A stretch of 64,000 nucleotides of DNA from Hypoxylon rubiginosum (GCA_902806565.1 CADCXA010000066.1:496001-560000), one strand, 5' to 3'; shown: positions 1 to 10,065, counted from the first letter of the stretch. Program-made: numbers and translations. Notes: generated by a model not told the origin, from the sequence alone.

Positions 1-58
1 GGCCCGACCCATCGAACTCTCCACCCCTAATTCAAACTAATGCCCCTGGCCCAGCACC

Positions 59-852
59 CTATTTCGCAACTCCGTTATTCTCCGCCTCCGCGGCGGCGAA
101 CGGGTCGACGCCCGAGTCGGTATTCCGGACGTACTCGGCCGCGTCGGCCAGCTCCCGCGCGACGTCCTCGCCGAACTGGTCGGCGACGAAGGCGTACATC
201 ATGTCGATGCCCGCCGAGATGCCCGACGACGTCCAGACGTTGCCGTCCGTCACCCAGCGCGCGCGCGGCACCCACTGCACCTTCGGTCCTTGCGCCGTGG
301 CCTTTTTTTATAGAAGGTTTCATCTTAGTTTCTATCCCCAATAGCCGATATATATATATACTTCGAGGTAGAATAGAGAAGGGGGGAGGGGGACTATCTT
401 ACCCACGCCCACGCCCTCTTATTCGAGGTCGCCCGCCGCCCGTCCAGGACGCCCGACATGGCGGCCACGGCGCTGCCCGTGCACACCGTCAACAGGAACC
501 TCAGGCTCGGGTACGCAGCCCGCACGAACTCGACGACCTCCTTCATATTCGCCGGGTCCCGGGTGCCGAAGCCGCCGGGTATGAGCAGGACTTCGACGTC
601 GTCGAGGCCGTCTGCGAAAGTGTGCGTGGGCACGACGGCCTGGCCCGTGGTATGGGCCGTGCCGTCGGCGCGGGTGGAGACCGGATCGAGGGACGGGCCC
701 AGGATTCGCAGCGACAGCGGCGTCTTCTTAGACAGCAGGTTCAGGATGTCGAGGGGTCCGAAGGCGTCCAGCGCCTGGAAGCCCGGGAACAGGGCCACGG
801 CGAAGCGAGTGGGCGGCGGCGGCCCGCTTTTCTCGGACTTCGGAGTTGCCAT
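59..852 (-). CDS. DJ-1/PfpI (ThiJ-like) family protein
   Basis: Two exons, 852..403 and 301..59 on the minus strand, separated by a 101-nt intron (GTAAGA donor, AAAAG acceptor). Joined in phase 0 they give about 230 residues, the usual size for fungal DJ-1/PfpI proteins. Visible family features are an N-terminal FAVALFPGFQALDAFGPLDIL strand-helix segment, an LLIPGG turn, and the nucleophile-elbow sequence LLTVCTGS, whose Cys is the expected catalytic or redox residue. These are followed by the conserved GRRATSNK and WVTDGNVWTSSGISAGID blocks; the last two lie on either side of the intron, which supports the join. Family members include isocyanide hydratases, glyoxalase-type enzymes and redox chaperones. 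The sequence does not decide between these. No signal peptide is visible, so the protein is probably cytosolic. Confidence 0.9.
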
Positions 853-1649
853 GACTTTCCGTATACCTACCTAAGTGAGAAGACTGGTTGGAACGGTCTA
901 GTCTCGAAGGTGGTTGGTCTGGGAGTTCGGTATGTAGGTATGGAGAATAAAAAAAGCTATTAAAAGTAAACTGTTGGATGCACAGGGTTAGTCGGAAAGG
1001 GGTCCCGGTGGAGTGGTCTCGTTACGCGTATAGGGGACCGAATTTTCGGTACGTTCGGAAATGAGTAGCGGTAAGGGGGAGGACGCGATGGATCGTGAGG
1101 GCGGGCGGAGTCGGAGCCGGCGCGACGAGCTGAGTAATACGGCCGTGCCTGACTTTTACTAGTGTCGAATAGCCAGATAGCTAGCATGGATCTAATGTCG
1201 AATAGGTTACTGCCAGCTGCTTTCCTGCGCGATGCAGGGGCTCTTTCGTTTACCTCCGATCGCATACAGTCGCATACCGTACCTGCCGAAAGCCACCACG
1301 GTATTTAGGCCTCGGGACGCGACCCGAATCTTTTTTTTATGCATGTGGGAAATTGGACGATGCAGTCAGATTATCGAACTGAATAGACCCAGCCAGCTTT
1401 GCAGAATTGACATTATGCATGGAACACGTCCCAGCTTTTATCCAGGAGTGGAACCGAGTGAGCTGTCGCCGGTACAGATGACGGTAAGCCGCATATATGT
1501 CAGGTACCCAAATCAGCAGCAGATTCATATTAACCATAATTGAACTACTAAACTCACGTAAGAATGTGTAGAAGACCAATAGCTCTCGTTTCTAGAGGAA
1601 TAATAAAAAGGAACAAGTTCCGCTTATATTTCGTGGCAATCCGTGCTTC
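853..1649. other. Intergenic gap, no gene seen
   Basis: Only short open frames with no family resemblance, signal peptide or convincing splice signals. It separates the DJ-1 gene from the lyase-like pseudogene, both on the minus strand. Confidence 0.6.
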
Positions 1650-2755
1650 TCACTGGCCAAAGTAACTCTGGTCGACATCCCCCTTGCTCGTACCAATCTG
1701 CACCTGATAGACATACGAATCGACCTGAACATCCTCGCCTCCGTAAATACCAAACTTGGGGTCGCTCTGGCCCGGGAACATGTCGCCCGTTAGGGTCTGG
1801 GACTTGGTCGTGTCGAAGGTGACCGGCTTGCCATCAAACCAGAGCTTAACATACCCGTCCTTCGCCTTGGCCAAGACCTCCAGGCCGATCTTGTGTTCCT
1901 GGTGCGGCTCGATGTGGTGCGTCCACTGCACCTTGCGGCCTTTGTTCCACTTGAAGGTATGAGAGAAGGCCAGCTGGTTCTGGCGCAGCTCTAGCGAAAG
2001 GCGGATGTTGGCCCCCATGTCGCGATCGTTGTTGGCCTTGTACTCTTTCCACTGGAACAGGATGAGGCCGTCGGGTCGTTGCTATAACTCCCAATGAGGT
2101 ATGTTAGTCCTCGCGTTACGTCTAGAATAGAATCATAATGCAGTCACCGAGTATAAACGACGGCCCGCGGCGAGAGTAGGACAATAATTCTTACCTGGAG
2201 AGCGAGCTTGTACGTGATGAAGTAGGTAGTTCCTGATTTGGTTTCGCTCTTCAATGCATGATACTCGGCCCTAAAGTGTTTGATGTTAGTCTCGCTAGCA
2301 CCTCCAGACTTAGGAAGACCTAAATTCACCGGCGATATCCTGCTTTATGGTGGAAATGAGCACACTTCGTTCCCTTCCAATCCTTTCCTAACTTGATATA
2401 TAAATCGTCGGTGTTTGCATTGGACTTATCGCCCTTGCCCTTCTCTAGGTTGAGGGTCCCGAGTTTCTTGGGGTCATCGCCACGCTCGGCGTTGAAGTCG
2501 ATGAGGAGAGTCATATTTGCAGTATTTCTGTCAGCTTGGAGGTGGAATGGTAATTTTTCCCTGAGGTTGTTATTGCTACTCTTGAGAACATAAATGATCT
2601 GATACTAACCTGATATTTATATTCAGTAGCACTAGTCCTGACCCTCCTTTTAGTAGAACTTGATGTTGGGACAGTCTATAGAATCACATGAAGAAATGTT
2701 CTCCAATCAGCTTCTAAGAAACCGAATCCAGAAACCTAAACGTAGCAATGAACAT
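1650..2755 (-). pseudogene. Polysaccharide-lyase-like (ConA-like jelly roll) secreted enzyme, decayed 5' exon
   Basis: The three 3' exons are open and splice cleanly: 2527..2330, 2270..2195 and 2081..1650. They give a segment with FNAERGDDP, GKDWKGT, AEYHALK, LILFQWKEYKANND and a C-terminal YVKLWFDGKP...SDPKFGIYGGED block. This is the look of fungal concanavalin-A-like polysaccharide lyases that cut acidic polysaccharides outside the cell. The exact lyase family is not certain. The expected first exon (about 2755..2610, GTTAGT donor) still reads DCPNIKFY and KEGQD. However, it carries four in-frame stops (TAA, TAG, TGA, TAA) and its signal-peptide-like start (MFIATFRFL) sits in another frame. 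The gene is therefore probably dead, with damage concentrated at the 5' end. An alternative start inside the second exon would lack a signal peptide. Confidence 0.7.
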
Positions 2756-3335
2756 CCTACGCCATGATGAGGTATAACTGGTTGTCATCTTTATTTCAAC
2801 GAAACCGGTATATTTCGCAACATGTCGCTTTATACGGGCCTGTATAGTTGCGGGCTTGGCCCACGTAAGCAATAGTTTGAAGTAAGCGGGCACGATATTT
2901 GTCGTCGAGGCCGCCATAGACATGGCCATGTGAGAATTTGACTTCACTTTGGTAGGCTTGGACACGGGGGCTTTGATGTGGAGCTAACTGTTTCGATCTC
3001 CAAGATGCGAGGGTCTCCAATAGTCTAGTCCAATTAGTAGTAATAATAGCCATGTTACCATTGTTGGATAAACCGAGTTTGCCTTGTCGTCATATTTCCA
3101 ATCTGACATCAGCTTTTTTCTCTATTGCCCAGGTCTACTCAGGTAAAGAATCGATATCGGGGTTGCGTTGACCAGCCGTGTCAAAGTCCAGGGAATGTCT
3201 GCTAGAGATCCCATAATATCACGAAGTCAGCGCTTGGTCTATCACTTATAGGACTTGAATTAAAGTCATGATACGCCTCTTGGGGCTAGTGTGGAAGAGA
3301 ATAGAAGTCCCGAAGAAGATATTCAGTGAACTTAC

Positions 3336-3715
3336 AAGGACGATATCTAGAACCTCGTTCAATACCTTCTTCGACAGCGTATCTATTTTTATCATCCCCT
3401 AGTCGTAGTGCAAATTATCTCCAAGTAGGTCGAAGGCGCTAAATATCCCAAGTACAATAGCTGACTCTAAAGGGCCTTGTCCAAAGTGTATACCTGAAGC
3501 TCTTCGTAGGTAAGCCAAGAGTTCATCACGGGATAATGTGCGTAATAATAACCATGCATTTGAGATAGTATTGGATTATAGTAGGGGCAAATCGAGCGGA
3601 TAAGATCGGACCTTTGTTATCGTCTAACGAGTCTATGGGCTTGAGTCTTTTCGGATCCTGATAATGAATCGCGAGGATGTACATTGCTAGTTTGGCGTAG
3701 TATTGTCGACTTATT
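3336..3715 (-). pseudogene. Coding relic, unknown family
   Basis: Two overlapping minus-strand frames read like protein. The upstream one contains YYAKLAMYILAIHYQDPKRL and DSLDDNKGPILSARFAP. About one frame-shift later comes LLLRTLSRDELLAYLRR, HFGQGPLESAIVLG and FSAFDLLGDNLHYD, then a TAG, then IDTLSKKVLNEVLDIVL. The last segment ends exactly at a GTAAGT splice donor (exon end 3336). The amino-acid composition and the donor suggest a real gene now broken by a frame change and a nonsense codon. I do not recognise the family. Residues from about 3715 to 4010 may extend it but are unclear. Confidence 0.45.
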
Positions 3716-4284
3716 CCCCTTTTTGTATGTAAGTAATGCCTCGTTAAAGTGCACTCTTCTCGTGGTGAGCGCTACGAGGCTAATGCTAGGCACACCCTTG
3801 GATTTCTTCGAACATTGGTGAAGGGTTTGATCGAAGGAGGCGATCGCGCTCGTGTTTCTCAATATAGCAGACGTAGCAACATAGGTTATAGGGGGGCTGC
3901 CGAAGTGGCTTGCGGTACCTATACGAAAAATATCGTTAGTCCGCGTCTCGCGCTCCATATTCTCAATTATCGGATACAAGGCCTCCAACAGATCTAGAAA
4001 AGCCATCTAGATCAAATAACTGCAGATTTTTGTCCCTACAAGGCGCGCGCCGTGCCATAGAAAGTTCAACATGCCTCCAAAAGGGCGTTGCTATTATGGT
4101 GACTTGGGTAGCAAATATTCAACTAATAATATCATGAGGGTCAGAAACAATAGAATATACAGTAAAAATTGATGTTGTATAATCATCAAAAGAAAGCATA
4201 GAAAAAGTAAACATCACGAATACACTCGAGCTCCATTCCCGTCACCCATCGACCAAAATGCGGTAATGGAAATAAATAAAACAC

Positions 4285-4289
4285 AAAAA
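4285..4289 (-). terminator. Pol III T5 terminator of the 4293-4379 tRNA gene
   Basis: Five T residues on the minus strand, three bases past the predicted discriminator base of the tRNA gene. Confidence 0.6.
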
Positions 4290-4292
4290 GAT

Positions 4293-4379
4293 CACCTACT
4301 CCGGGATTCGAACCCGGGTTCCCGGCTATCTGACAGTGAGAGTCGGACACCGATGAGTTAACCTCTACTCCAAGTAGGC
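4293..4379 (-). tRNA. tRNA gene, isotype unresolved (87 nt)
   Basis: Read on the minus strand, a perfect 7-bp acceptor stem (GCCTACT with AGTAGGT) closes a D arm (GAGT/ACTC, loop AGAGGTTA) and a strong T arm (CCGGG-TTCGAAT-CCCGG, B box GGTTCGAATCC). A T5 Pol III terminator follows. The 36 nt between the D and T arms are too many for a standard class I tRNA, so there is either a short intron of about 14-15 nt or a long variable arm. Possible anticodon stems give CCG (Arg) with an intron, or a loop containing CTC (Glu), but each needs mismatches. A second A-box-like TGGCCTAGTTGG lies just upstream (4390-4401). Confidence 0.55.
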
Positions 4380-4401
4380 TGACTGCCTACCAACTAGGCC
4401 A

Positions 4402-5352
4402 TCAGGCCTCCAGTTGCTATCATGTTATTGGAAATCCTACCTGATAGTTAGATATATAAGGCCTCTAAAGGCCTCAGGATGCTACTGCAGTAATCAGGCC
4501 ACATACATAGGTACATCAGTCCACGAGGTCATGTGTGGTGGTCGAGGAAAGAACTAAGGGGCAGGAAGGCATAAAAGGGGCGGGCAGACCCGCCTCTTAT
4601 AGACTAGGCCGAGCGAGCACCTGCCTGACCGACCCAGTACTGTAAGTTCATTACCGAGGACGACATCATACCCCTTTGCAGGTGACTCTATGCCCATGTG
4701 CCAGCTGATTATGTGAAATCAATTTATAGAAAGCCCCCATCCTTGTATATATCTGGTAGGTACGTAAACCTGCACCCAAGGGCTTCCGTTAGAAAAGGAC
4801 CAATCCCAGTAGCCTTGAAGGCATATGATAGTACCTATGTAGATTATCTCTGTCACATCACCTACAAGTCTTAGAGATGTGAATTTCTATTGCCCTACAT
4901 TTATTGTATATCATAAAAAAACCAGTGAAATGTCCCGGCACGGTCCGCATTTTTATAGCAATACAAAGAATCTCCAAACAATCATCATCCAACCTTTGTC
5001 ATTATTGACTCACATAAAATAAAAGTCAAGCTCTGATCGGTATGACTGTGTTGCCTTACGCTTGATCTAGTTTGCTTTCATTTCGGATGAGAAAATGCAA
5101 GGGTTAGGCCTTCGTTTGCTTTCCTGTCAGAGACATCTATTAATAGCCTTAGCTGAAGGCAAGCAATACAACTATCCAAAGAGCGTCTGTGACTCATTCA
5201 GAATTCATCAGGTAGATATCTAGTTTACCAATAAAATCTATAGGGAATCGCATAGTAACACCAACAAAACAGAAAGATCCAACGACCTGACGACGAACTA
5301 CCACCGTCGGATACCCATATTCATACTCGATACTCGTTCCTGCAAGCGAAAT
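4402..5352. other. Intergenic gap, no gene seen
   Basis: AT-rich sequence upstream of the acetyltransferase gene. No coherent frame, RNA gene or repeat recognised. Confidence 0.5.
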
Positions 5353-6057
5353 ATGCCTACTTCGAGCGAGGCCGTCGTCTTCTCCCCGAACGACGATGGC
5401 GTACGAGAAAAGCGCGAGAGAGCTGCCCAGGCTTGCGCCGAGTATAATACCCTTAGTAGACACACTACGGCGTCCTTCAGGAACTGCGCGTTCATGATGA
5501 CCATCAATCTTCAACTGAAACCCGAAACGAGGATTGCTTCGGCTCCCACCGTCCTACCGCCCTTTCACGTTGACTACGGCGAGTGCGTCTCCATCCACCA
5601 TACCGTTTCTATCGATAGCAACTGCAGGATCGTCGACACGCCTGTTGCTAACGTCGTCATCCGGAAATACTGCATAATCGGACCCAACGTCACCATAAGC
5701 TCAGCGGGGCCTCCGCCGTCACAGTTAATCGAGGAGCGCCTAGAGAGGGGCGAGCGAGAGATGACGGGCTCGTCCATCGACATCGGCGAGCGTGTCTGGA
5801 TTGGCGCCTCGGCGGTGATCGGTCCCGGCGTCACGATCGGGAACGGCGCCACTATCGCGGCGGGCGCGGTGGTGTTAGACGATATGCCTCCAAACTCCAA
5901 GGTTCGCGGCAACCCAGCGACCTTTGTATCGGAAGAGTTCCACAAAACGGAACCTGCAAAAAGGGAGGACCATCCTAGCCCTTCCATACTTACTCTAGAG
6001 AAAAAGGTGGAACATATCGACGAGGACGATTATGATCCGTACTACTGGTCCTTTTAG
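5353..6057 (+). CDS. Hexapeptide-repeat acetyltransferase (maltose/galactoside/NodL type)
   Basis: Intronless, 234 residues. The N-terminus has the short helical REKRERAAQACAEYN segment that matches the lead-in of sugar O-acetyltransferases. It is followed by PPFHVDYGECVSIHHTVSID and then left-handed beta-helix repeats, clearest at GERVWIGASAVIGPGVTIG and GNGATIAAGAVVLDD, ending in the typical GNPA. The family transfers acetyl groups from acetyl-CoA to sugar or other hydroxyls, usually as a cytosolic trimer. In the loop where the family has its catalytic His (the THP motif), this protein reads TISSAGPPPSQ, so the His seems to be absent. It is the only undamaged protein gene between 1.6 and 8.8 kb. 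The C-terminal 50 residues are acidic and unique. Confidence 0.85.
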   Translation: MPTSSEAVVFSPNDDGVREKRERAAQACAEYNTLSRHTTASFRNCAFMMTINLQLKPETRIASAPTVLPPFHVDYGECVSIHHTVSIDSNCRIVDTPVANVVIRKYCIIGPNVTISSAGPPPSQLIEERLERGEREMTGSSIDIGERVWIGASAVIGPGVTIGNGATIAAGAVVLDDMPPNSKVRGNPATFVSEEFHKTEPAKREDHPSPSILTLEKKVEHIDEDDYDPYYWSF

Positions 6058-6324
6058 TCTTTAAGAAAACTGGAACCCTTGAAGAAGAAAGAAGGCCTCG
6101 TAGCCTTTCTGCGTTGGGTCTAAGTGATACTAAAACTGCTACCTATATCCTAGGGAGCCATGTATATACAGATCTACAACACTCAGCATAATATAAGATA
6201 TATATCAGAGGGGACCTAAATAATCTGCTAGTCGAGATAACCTGTTTTCTTTACCCTTCAGGCACAACACTAAAGGCAGTGGTTTTAAGCGATAGTCTAC
6301 TTGTACTTATTCCAGCAAAGACGT

Positions 6325-7597
6325 CTAGTCGTTACGCCATAGTACTGGCATTGTGAGATGCCGTCGCCCCTGCTTCTGCATGCGAGCACTGTCGTAGACG
6401 TTCTTCATTATCTCGACGTATTCGAGTGTTTTCTTATTAGAGTCATCTTCACGCGGTTAGCTAACTGACCTCTGAGAGTGACGTTAAGACGTACCAGCAT
6501 GTTCACTGATCATGTATACGAATTCATCCGTTTCTACAGCGCCAACGTCGACGACAGAGGTGCAGATCACATCTGCGTCGATTATTAGCCTCATTCCAAC
6601 GAAAATAGGATACGTGCTATGCATGAGGTAACTTACAGCCAAGCACGTTCTCGTATCGATCGCTGAAGCCTTTACCCACGAAATTGTAGCGCCAGAGCTG
6701 TCCGGTGATGTTAGCCCGTACGAAAATCTAACAGGCGACTTATCATATGCTTGTATACCATGGCATCTAAGCGTACAATAGTATTGTGTTGCACGTAGAC
6801 GAAATATCTGTTTTCTTCATGCTCCCCAGCATCCGTATCGGAAAGAATCGAGTCAAGAGCGACAGAGACGACTCTCTTCACCAACCTGTTAGACTATAGA
6901 TCTTGTCGAAGCGGGTTTGGAAGACGTTTACCTTAAATCCGTCTCGGAGGGCATCCTCGGGGTCGATTCCAGTGCTACCTGTGGGGGAAATGTTGTCTAT
7001 AGCTTCCGATACCATCTCATCGGGCTATACAAAGTGTGAGTGTTGAGTTACTGGCGGATAGGGGTAATTCAACTCACAGTGCCTTTGATGCTAACATGTG
7101 TTGATCGCGTTTTGCGCACTATGCGCGTTCCAGGAGCTCCAGTCATATCCCGATCGAGGAATGCACTACGTAAGGAGCAAACCCCTATTAGTATTGGGTG
7201 ATCACGTTGTCCATATTAGATGTGATGCTCACTCAGTTAGCTTATGCTCGAACTCGTTTAATTGGGAGTCGACGGCTTTGTGTAGAATATCGAGGTCTTG
7301 CCTCGTCTTTTGTCTGGTTTCTTCGTCTTCGTCCCGGGTTTTATCGAGTATCACTGAAATAGAATTGCCCATGTTGGCGACGTCGAAGTTGACTGCATAT
7401 GCTTTCAGTAGTGCAAATTCATTAACGGGTTATGGCACAAGCGGTCTATTGAGATGATATATATACATTTTTGTCCTAGTATTTACTAGCTCATCGTCGC
7501 TTAGAAGCTAAGCCATACCCAGGTAGTTTTCAGCTTTCAGCTCAAGCGTACGCGCCAAAGTCCAATCACATTCTTCGCGCAATGTGCCTGTATGTAT
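6325..7597 (-). pseudogene. Seven-exon gene relic, unknown family (lost start, two nonsense codons)
   Basis: Seven segments splice in consistent phase on the minus strand: 7597..7233, 7165..7078, 7024..6932, 6893..6759, 6697..6637, 6572..6495 and 6446..6325. All have GT-AG borders, and several donors are strong (GTGAGT, GTAAGT, GTAAAC). Together they give 314 codons ending in a natural TAG. The product reads like a soluble protein, with blocks such as VNFDVANMGNSISVILDKTR, NRYFVYVQHNTIVRLDAM, LWRYNFVGKGFSDRYENVLG and EYVEIMKNVYDSARMQKQGR. Three lesions disable it: the position expected for the start reads ATA (7597-7595), and in-frame TAG (7510-7508) and TAA (7432-7430) fall in exon 1. A TATATAAA box lies about 45 bp upstream. 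I do not recognise the family. Confidence 0.75.
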
Positions 7598-8059
7598 GAT
7601 AGATGAAGCAAAGCGCGATTAACAGACGTAGTCTAGCTGCTTTATATAGTGCGAAGAGTTAAGGGGGTTAGATAAGTACCTAGGTACCTAGCCATTCAGG
7701 GGTTCAGGCTACTATAGAAAGACGCTACCGTGACAAGGAACAAGCACTGCGATTTAAGATTTCTTAGAACAGAGGTTAATATAAAATCAGAGTCACTAAT
7801 GGATATGTGACTTCCCAAAATATACCCTCAGTACCTGTAGTAACTGTGCCTGGGACTGGGGCTGGAAAGATGCAGGTAGGTACAGCGTACCTATGGCAAC
7901 GACATATGGCGTAACCAAGACTACGTCCCTTACCCTCAAGGCAAAGATCACTTTCATGATTTATAAATATCACCATAATTTTACCACCTCAATCGTTCGT
8001 CTCTTGTTCGCACCACTCATTTTGCATACTTCAACCTGAACACGAACATAGCCGACAAC
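7598..8059. other. Intergenic gap between divergent damaged genes
   Basis: Upstream region of both the minus-strand relic and the plus-strand RBR gene. It holds a TATATAAA-like box near 7641-7650 and a palindromic GTACCTAGGTACCTAG at 7676-7691. No gene seen. Confidence 0.5.
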
Positions 8060-8824
8060 ATGTCTTACCAGGATATGGATACGATCTCCGGCTCCACCGA
8101 CTACGTATACCGACGCATCCCCAAGTGCGTCGCATGCTTCTCGGCCCTCGTCCCCCTGCAGAAGCTGCACTGCGGCCACTCGTTCTGCCGGACCTGCCTG
8201 CGGGCTCTCATCCAGCTGGGCCTGCGCAACCGGATCGAAGGACTTCCGCGCTGCTGCGAGTACCCGCTGAAGGAGGCCGACGTCGCGTGGGCCGACCCGG
8301 ACAACCTCGACAAGTTCCGCACCTTCCGCCGCGAGCTGGACGCGGACGCGCTCTTCTACTGCTGCTACGCGCCCTGCAGCGCCCTGCTCGGCCCCGGCAC
8401 CGTGCGGTACCTGGGGTCCGGCGACGCGGACCGGGTCCGCGTCTGCGGGAAGTGTAGGATGGTCAACTGCGCCGCGTGCGGGCGGGCCTACCACCCCGAG
8501 GCGCCGTGCCCGGACCCCGACGACGACATGGCCGCCTTCCGTGAGATACCCGGCGCGGACCAGTGGCGGCGGTGCAAGAGGTGCGGACGCGTTATCGACC
8601 GCTAGGGGGGTTGTAACTACATGATATGCGTCTGCGGGCACCAGTTCTGCCACTGCTGCGACGTCCCGTGGGCCCTGTGCCGGTCTCTCTCCACGATTAA
8701 TGTGCCCCTTCCGCCCCCCGGCGCGCAGGGCGCAAGGCCGGAGCTGGATACGGCAGACGACGAGGGAGGCCCAAACGACCCGGGCGGCCCAGACTCGGGT
8801 ACCTTTTCCGTACACTTACGGTAG
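8060..8824 (+). pseudogene. RBR-type (RING-IBR-RING) E3 ubiquitin ligase split by an in-frame TAG
   Basis: One frame of 255 codons, open except for a single TAG at 8603-8605. Before the stop come a RING1 (CVACF...LHCGHSFCRTCL) and an IBR-like zinc domain (Cys/His pairs from about residue 95 to 155, including CGKCRMVNCAACG). It then begins RING2 with RCKRCGRVIDR. After the stop the same frame resumes with GGCNYMICVCGHQFCHCC, the second half of RING2. Family members take ubiquitin from E2 onto a RING2 Cys and pass it to substrate. Without RING2 the 181-residue product would be inactive. TAG could derive from CAG by one C-to-T change. A sequencing error is also possible. GC content is high, unlike the flanks. 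Confidence 0.8.
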
Positions 8825-9230
8825 ATTTTACGTGCTAGACTTATTTTGAGTATTGTAAGTACTTCTTTCGCCCTTCCGCATTTTATTCTATGCGGCACAC
8901 GAGGGGGGAAAGGACAATGAAAAGGGCTAACTGGCGATACACTAGGTGTTGTGATTTCTATACTCTCACGATTAAGCGTGGGTATCGTCATTCTTTCGGA
9001 AAGTACTGGCCTCGTGGGACAGATCGGCTTTCCTATACACAAGACAAGAGCTCGAGGCAATAAGCGAAGAGGGCATCTTTAATGCAGCGGGTACCTAGTT
9101 ATTCATAGGGTAGGCAAGCAGTGTATGTCTAGCAAACACGATACCCTCCCTTTATATACTACTGTTTTCGCCGTGCCTAGGGTGAAGAGTGGAGCGAAAG
9201 GTGGAAAGCAATTAAAAATTTTCGACGATG
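8825..9230. other. Intergenic gap, no gene seen
   Basis: Spacer between the RBR pseudogene and the initiator tRNA terminator; nothing recognised. Confidence 0.5.
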
Positions 9231-9237
9231 AAAAAAA
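9231..9237 (-). terminator. Pol III terminator of tRNAi-Met
   Basis: Seven T residues on the minus strand about 18 bases past the tRNA 3' end. Confidence 0.7.
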
Positions 9238-9255
9238 GAAATTGTAGATACTAGT

Positions 9256-9327
9256 TAGCTTCACTCCGTTTCGATCGGAGGTCCTCCGGGTTATGAGCCC
9301 GGCGCGCTTCCACTGCGCCATGAAGCT
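9256..9327 (-). tRNA. Initiator tRNA-Met (CAT)
   Basis: 72 nt, no intron. The minus strand starts AGCTTCATGGCGCAGTGG and closes with a 7-bp acceptor stem and discriminator A. The anticodon arm is CCGGG-CTCATAA-CCCGG, with the three G:C pairs typical of initiator tRNAs. The T loop is ATCGAAA rather than TTCNANN, as in eukaryotic initiator tRNAs. It closely resembles yeast tRNAi-Met across the D arm and anticodon loop. Confidence 0.95.
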
Positions 9328-10065
9328 TTATGGCTTCGTTTCTGGCTTCGTTTCTGGCTATAGTGGGTTCTATCTTCATTATGATATATATATAAAGATT
9401 TCACAGGTAACGCCTGTCTAGGTGTGGATCGCCATATTCAAGACTTGGACATCTACCTCCGGAGTCGTTGTTCTGATCCACTCTCTAAAAGGTTATAAAG
9501 TAATCCAACACGACGTCTCGTCGTCAACCTACTATCATGGCGTATGAGTGGGTGTACGACCCAAGCCTTGGAGGCGACACAGGCACGACGGCACGAATCA
9601 AGTAGTATCCGGACACTTTAGAGATCAAGGCGTATTATTAACTTTGGTAAGGTAGGTAGTTAGGGATGTACTCCAACGATGGAAGCTTTCATTATGTAAC
9701 GGTTTCTCCCTGTCCATGATAAAATGAGTTAAACCAACCGATGCAAGCGAAAGCCAAAAAAAACCACCCTCCCCCCTCCTTTCTTATTGATTCCATTTCC
9801 GACGACGCCTAGACACACATACAACCTCCGCCCCTTAACAATGCCTGCCTACCCTAATCCTTAAATGAATAAAAACCCTGGGCTCGTTTCTGCCGTCTCG
9901 TTATTGTATACGAGCGGGCACGTTCTAAGTCGTTAAGAAAAGAAAAGAAAAGATAAGCTAGATGGATCCTTGCGAATACTTGGTTTAGTGGCTATGTCTG
10001 AGGTGATGTCTCCTCTTGAGCTTGTTAGTAGGGCGGTCGGCGCCGAAATTTTCGACAGTCTTGTT
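9328..10065. other. Intergenic gap / KOG1 3' flank
   Basis: Contains ATATATATA runs and short A/G-rich tracts near 9936-9955; otherwise nothing recognised. The part next to 10065 is probably KOG1 3' UTR. Confidence 0.5.

Noticed and set aside
40..963. 307-residue plus-strand frame over the DJ-1 gene
   Set aside because: Arg/Pro-rich antisense product crossing the intron; the minus-strand gene is convincing.
7970..8815. 281-residue open frame antisense to the RBR gene
   Set aside because: Composition is Arg/Ala/Val-rich as expected from the complement of GC-rich coding DNA; the plus strand carries clear RING/IBR zinc motifs.
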